DNA from: an uncultured Clostridia bacterium
GTDB lineage: Bacteria > Bacillota > Clostridia > Lachnospirales > CAG-274
NCBI GenBank assembly: GCA_947629215.1
Contig: CANRCU010000071.1
Location: forward strand, 1 to 9,629
Direction: 5' to 3'
DNA length: 9,629 nucleotides
Part shown: one piece after another, positions 7,261-9,629 of the stretch
How positions within the stretch are numbered: the first letter of the stretch is position 1
How the letters are laid out: each line of letters opens with the position of its first letter
Notes under the pieces: model-generated
Seen by the model: the letters and a program-made list of their open reading frames with translations, nothing else
Told to the model about the DNA's origin: nothing
The model's database searches: none
Made by a program: the position numbers and the translations under genes

Positions 7261-7617
7261 TCATATTTTTTTTTGCATGGTTATTCTGTTTATACCGTCG
7301 CTGTTTTCATATTCAACACTGTCCATCAACTTTTGTGTCAATATTATGCCCAGCTCCTTGTCGGCTGTTTCCTCCATAAGCGGATTATGCGGTACACCGC
7401 TATCTTCAATCACAAGTTTCAATATATTGCTGTCCTTGTCGACATCACAGCTTATTGAAATACTTTCGTTTTCTTTATCATATGCCGAGCATATTTCCTC
7501 GACCGCCATATCTACCTGCATAAGCAGTTTCATTGAATAACCCATCAACTGTTCCGCTATAAAATCATTAACGGCATCCGAATTTTTCAATGCCCTATCC
7601 AATACTATTTTTGTCAT
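7261..7617 (-). CDS. RsbW-like HATPase (anti-sigma factor/serine kinase family), degenerate N-box
   Basis: A 118-residue single-domain protein of the HATPase_c_2 group, whose known members (RsbW, SpoIIAB and relatives) bind sigma factors or STAS proteins and phosphorylate the latter. Visible: AVEEI (38-42), the G1-like IEDSGVPHNPL (70-80, D72), and the G2-like ELGIILTQKLMDSVEY (88-103). The oddity is the N-box. Relatives usually read roughly AVEEIFxNIAxYAY, with an Asn holding Mg-ATP. Here AVEEI runs straight into CSAYDKE, so about six residues including that Asn are absent. ATP binding or kinase activity may be lost, leaving a possible partner-binding role. No STAS, sigma or PP2C gene is next to it. 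ATG 7617 follows AAAGGA at 9 bases. It converges on the cyclase gene. Confidence 0.85.
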   Translation of the reverse strand: MTKIVLDRALKNSDAVNDFIAEQLMGYSMKLLMQVDMAVEEICSAYDKENESISISCDVDKDSNILKLVIEDSGVPHNPLMEETADKELGIILTQKLMDSVEYENSDGINRITMQKKI

Positions 7618-7684
7618 TTATATCATTCCTTTATTTTTGTTATCCTCCATACCGATATTGTCAAAGATATTATATACCTTAATT

Positions 7685-7714
7685 ATTATAGTACATTCCG
7701 GCTCAAAATTTCAT
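7685..7714 (-). promoter_or_regulatory. Candidate promoter for the RsbW-like gene
   Basis: On the minus strand ATGAAA (7714-7709) precedes a perfect TATAAT (7690-7685) by 18 bases, with a predicted start near 7678 and a leader of about 60 bases. A second TATAAT at 7744-7739 has a poorer -35 box. The DNA around (7633-7760) is very AT-rich and holds no gene. Confidence 0.45.
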
Positions 7715-7770
7715 TAAAAATTTATTAAAATTTCATCTATTATACTGATAATTTGCTTTCCGGCACAAAA

Positions 7771-7798
7771 CAAAAAGGCTGTCCCAAAAGGAACAGCC
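7771..7798 (-). terminator. Intrinsic terminator after kdgK
   Basis: Downstream of the kdgK stop on the minus strand, GGCTGTTCC (7798-7790) pairs with GGACAGCC (7784-7777), leaving an unpaired T and a short T-rich loop. TTTTTG and TTTT follow (7776-7767). The left part of this sequence recurs after hsp20 near 9503-9532. Confidence 0.85.
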
Positions 7799-7812
7799 CA
7801 AAATATGTAAAA

Positions 7813-8835
7813 TTATCTCTGAACACGACCTGAACCGTCGCAGTTTTCAACTTCTGCTCTTGTAACAAGGTTAAAGTCGCCGGGGATAGTATGCTTGAGC
7901 GCAGATGCAGCAACCGCAAAGTTAAGCGCATCTTCCTTGCTCTTGCCGTCCATAAGACCGCAGATAAGACCGCCGGCAAAAGAATCGCCGCCGCCTACAC
8001 GGTCAACGATAGGCATAATATCAAATCTGTTTGAACGATAGAAATCTCTTGTAGCACCGTCCATAATGCAAGCCGACCAACCGTTGTGTGAAGCCGAGAA
8101 AGATTCTCTCAAAGAGGAAATAACATATTTGAAGTTGAACTTATCGCACATCTGATTGAAGATGTCTTTATAACCGTCCATTTCAAGCTCGCCGCTTGTT
8201 ACGTCTGTATTGCCGGGTTTAAAACCGAGAACTTTTTCAGCGTCCTCTTCGTTGCCGATACAAACATCAACATACTGCATAAGGTTTGTCATAACTTTCT
8301 GAGCCTTTTCGCTTGACCATAATTTCTTTCTGAAGTTAAGGTCACAGGAAACAGTGACCCCTTTAGCCTTAGCAGCTTTACAAGCAGCCTCTGTCACTTC
8401 GGCAGCTATATCGGAAACCGCAGGTGTGATACCTGTAAAGTGGAACCAATCAGCGCCCTCAAAGATAGCATCAAAGTCAAATTTATCAGCGGTAGCTGTT
8501 GCGATAGAAGAATTTGCTCTATCATAAACTACATTGGAAGCTCTCATAGAAGCGCCTGTTTCAAGGTAGTAGATACCAAGGCGGTCGCCTGTTTTAGCGA
8601 TATGCTTTGTTTCAACGCCGTATTTTCTTAATGCAGCGATAGCGCACGCACCAATAGGGTTGTCAGGTACAGCCGTAACAAATTCTGCCTCGTGACCGTA
8701 ATTTACCAAAGAAACCGCAACGTTGGCTTCGCCGCCGCCGTAGTTGATATCGAACTCTGTTGCCTGAATAAATCTTTCATTGCCGGGTGTAGACAATCTT
8801 AACATAATTTCACCCATTGTAACTATTTTGCCCAT
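7813..8835 (-). CDS. kdgK: 2-keto-3-deoxygluconate kinase, PfkB/ribokinase family
   Basis: Phosphorylates 2-keto-3-deoxygluconate with ATP, feeding uronate and pectin breakdown into KDPG cleavage; cytosolic. In 340 residues the N-terminal MGEIMLRLSTPG and YGGGEANVAVSL (32-43) form the sugar end; YDR (104-106) and DLNFR (165-169) fit KDG-kinase sugar-site residues. The C-terminal PfkB signature DRVGGGDSFAGG (278-289) has the catalytic base D284. A related sugar kinase specificity cannot be excluded, and no kdgA or uronate gene is in the window. I start at ATG 8835, since AGGAGG (8850-8845) lies 9 bases upstream; an in-frame ATG at 8886 would add 17 residues and place that site inside the gene. 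It has its own promoter and terminator. Its isoleucine codons are mostly ATC/ATT, unlike the ATA-rich neighbours. Confidence 0.88.
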   Translation of the reverse strand: MGKIVTMGEIMLRLSTPGNERFIQATEFDINYGGGEANVAVSLVNYGHEAEFVTAVPDNPIGACAIAALRKYGVETKHIAKTGDRLGIYYLETGASMRASNVVYDRANSSIATATADKFDFDAIFEGADWFHFTGITPAVSDIAAEVTEAACKAAKAKGVTVSCDLNFRKKLWSSEKAQKVMTNLMQYVDVCIGNEEDAEKVLGFKPGNTDVTSGELEMDGYKDIFNQMCDKFNFKYVISSLRESFSASHNGWSACIMDGATRDFYRSNRFDIMPIVDRVGGGDSFAGGLICGLMDGKSKEDALNFAVAASALKHTIPGDFNLVTRAEVENCDGSGRVQR

Positions 8836-8900
8836 TGGAAAATTCCTCCTTAAAATAAATTTGCTATGCTTTGGAGAATCCTGCATAACTTTATGGTTAT

Positions 8901-8929
8901 ATTATAACATAACTTACAAAAACTTTCAA
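8901..8929 (-). promoter_or_regulatory. kdgK promoter
   Basis: On the minus strand TTGAAA (8929-8924), a 17-base spacer and a perfect TATAAT (8906-8901) give a predicted start near 8894 and a leader of about 60 bases that includes the AGGAGG site. Confidence 0.8.
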
Positions 8930-8955
8930 CAGTATATTTCATTATTTTTTCAATT

Positions 8956-8997
8956 TTTTTACCGTAACGTTTCAACGCATATATTTTATGGTAAAAA
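8956..8997. repeat. Inverted repeat flanking a weak hsp20 promoter
   Basis: TTTTTACC (8956-8963) and GGTAAAAA (8990-8997) are perfect inverted copies 26 bases apart in the kdgK-hsp20 divergent region. They bracket the candidate hsp20 promoter, so they may be paired operator half-sites. No CIRCE or CtsR-type operator is seen. A smaller hairpin, GGATA-TTT-TATCC, is at 9036-9048. Confidence 0.4.
8958..8985 (+). promoter_or_regulatory. Weak candidate hsp20 promoter
   Basis: TTTACC (8958-8963), a 16-base spacer and TATATT (8980-8985) are the best sigma-A-like pair I find ahead of hsp20. CATAAT at 9023-9028 is an alternative -10 but lacks a matching -35. An alternative sigma factor could be involved. 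Confidence 0.3.
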
Positions 8998-9075
8998 GTG
9001 AATAACAAAATCAAAAAATCGGCATAATATATGTAGGATATTTTATCCGATATTTATTAAAAGGAGCGATGTTAG

Positions 9076-9504
9076 ATGTTGTTACCAAGTGTATTCAGAG
9101 AAAGCCTGCTGGACGATTTTTTCGGATATGACCACAGGCACGGCAGCCGAACCTATTCAGCGGAGCTTATGAGAACGGACATAAAAGATACCGACACGGG
9201 ATATGAAATGACCATGAATCTGCCCGGCATACGAAAAGAAGATATAAAAGCCGAATTGAAAGACGGTTATCTGACCGTGAGCGCAATGGCAAATTCTTGT
9301 GACGACGGCAAAGACGACAGCGGCGTATATATACGCAGAGAGCGTTACACGGGTATGTGCAGCCGAATATTTTATGTCGGAGAACATGTTAAACAAGAAG
9401 ACATCAAAGCAAAATTTGAGGACGGTATATTAAAACTGCAAGTACCCAAAAAGAAAGAAAGCCCTGCCGACAACAGCGCGCATTACATCGTAATTGAAGG
9501 CTAA
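9076..9504 (+). CDS. Hsp20/alpha-crystallin small heat-shock protein
   Basis: An ATP-independent cytosolic chaperone that holds unfolding proteins. The 142 residues contain a short N-terminal arm (MLLPSVFRESLLDDFF), an alpha-crystallin domain (about 30-125) with MNLPGIRKEDIKAELKDGYL (47-66) and the closing FEDGILKLQVPKK (114-126), and a C-terminal I-x-I oligomerisation motif (IVI, 138-140) in YIVIEG. Length and layout are typical. Start: ATG 9076 with AAGGAG (9061-9066) 9 bases upstream. The gene is divergent from kdgK; heat regulation is expected from the family but no known heat-shock operator is visible. Its end runs directly into a structured sequence rather than a clean terminator. Confidence 0.95.
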   Translation: MLLPSVFRESLLDDFFGYDHRHGSRTYSAELMRTDIKDTDTGYEMTMNLPGIRKEDIKAELKDGYLTVSAMANSCDDGKDDSGVYIRRERYTGMCSRIFYVGEHVKQEDIKAKFEDGILKLQVPKKKESPADNSAHYIVIEG

Positions 9505-9512
9505 AACAAAAA

Positions 9513-9629
9513 GGGCTGTCGCAAAACGGAACTATTTTATAAAAAGTGAATTTTTAGATTAAGGTTACTTGCAAATCTTTTGAGTAACTTTGGCGTCGTC
9601 AGCGTAAAACCCAAAGGGTTTTAGCGACA
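9513..9629. repeat. Structured element with inverted ends, cut by window edge
   Basis: Eight bases after the hsp20 stop begins GGGCTGTCGCAAAACG (9513-9528). The last bases of the window, read on the minus strand, are TGTCGCTAAAAC (9629-9618), matching TGTCGCAAAAC with one inserted base. Between them are GTTACT/AGTAAC inverted copies and a perfect 8-pair hairpin TAAAACCC-AAA-GGGTTTTA (9605-9623). No coding frame is evident inside. It may be a small non-autonomous element, one end of an insertion sequence, or an enlarged terminator hairpin of hsp20. The true right end lies outside the window. Confidence 0.45.

Noticed and set aside
7740..7979. 79-codon minus-strand open frame at the kdgK end
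   Set aside because: It overlaps the kdgK C-terminus in another frame and runs through the terminator hairpin.
8780..9001. 73-codon plus-strand open frame across the kdgK start and promoter
   Set aside because: It covers the kdgK start, ribosome binding site and promoter on the other strand, and has a low-complexity AT-driven composition.
8836..9075. CIRCE or CtsR operator upstream of hsp20
   Set aside because: Neither the TTAGCACTC inverted repeat nor the tandem GGTCAAA-type heptads are present.
1..9629. CRISPR arrays, tRNA or rRNA genes
   Set aside because: No regularly spaced direct repeats, cloverleaf sequences or conserved rRNA segments were found on reading both strands.

Overview
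The window looks like a piece of chromosome from a low-GC, Gram-positive-type Clostridia bacterium. The evidence is strong AGGAGG-type ribosome binding sites, sigma-A-like promoters (TTGACA or TTGAAA with TATAAT), AT-rich intergenic DNA, heavy use of ATA isoleucine codons, and a rimO-pgsA gene pair. The protein styles suggest a Ruminococcus/Oscillospiraceae-like gut bacterium, but this is inference and the genus is not resolved. There is no phage, CRISPR, tRNA or rRNA. The possible mobile or repeat material is a short structured element cut by the right edge.

Left block, 1-5124, all on the minus strand. In transcription order it reads tatD (Mg-dependent nuclease), rimO (ribosomal protein S12 methylthiotransferase), pgsA (phosphatidylglycerophosphate synthase), a secreted S41/CtpA-type protease, then pyrG (CTP synthase, cut by the left edge). 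rimO, pgsA and the protease are packed with a 4-base overlap or short gap, and have a good promoter before rimO. pyrG has its own near-consensus promoter just after the protease stop. No terminator is visible inside the block, so read-through is possible. pyrG makes the CTP used for CDP-diacylglycerol, the PgsA substrate, so the block mixes nucleotide, lipid and envelope quality-control housekeeping.

Middle block, 5125-7617. A 299-base divergent intergenic region separates tatD from a plus-strand diguanylate cyclase with a PAS-like, PAS-like, GGDEF, GAF-like layout. The intergenic region carries promoters in both directions and, in the tatD leader, two mutually exclusive hairpins. The cyclase converges on a small minus-strand RsbW-like HATPase protein that lacks the usual N-box asparagine. 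The two share a bidirectional terminator.

Right block, 7618-9629. A minus-strand 2-keto-3-deoxygluconate kinase (kdgK) has its own promoter and terminator, and its codon usage differs markedly from its neighbours. It is divergent from a plus-strand Hsp20 small heat-shock protein. Immediately after hsp20 a structured sequence with inverted ends begins and runs off the window.

Most of the window is ordinary core genome. The items most worth a second look are the degenerate RsbW-like protein, the cyclase's domain order and missing I-site, the alternative hairpins upstream of tatD, and the right-edge element. I found no convincing wholly new system.
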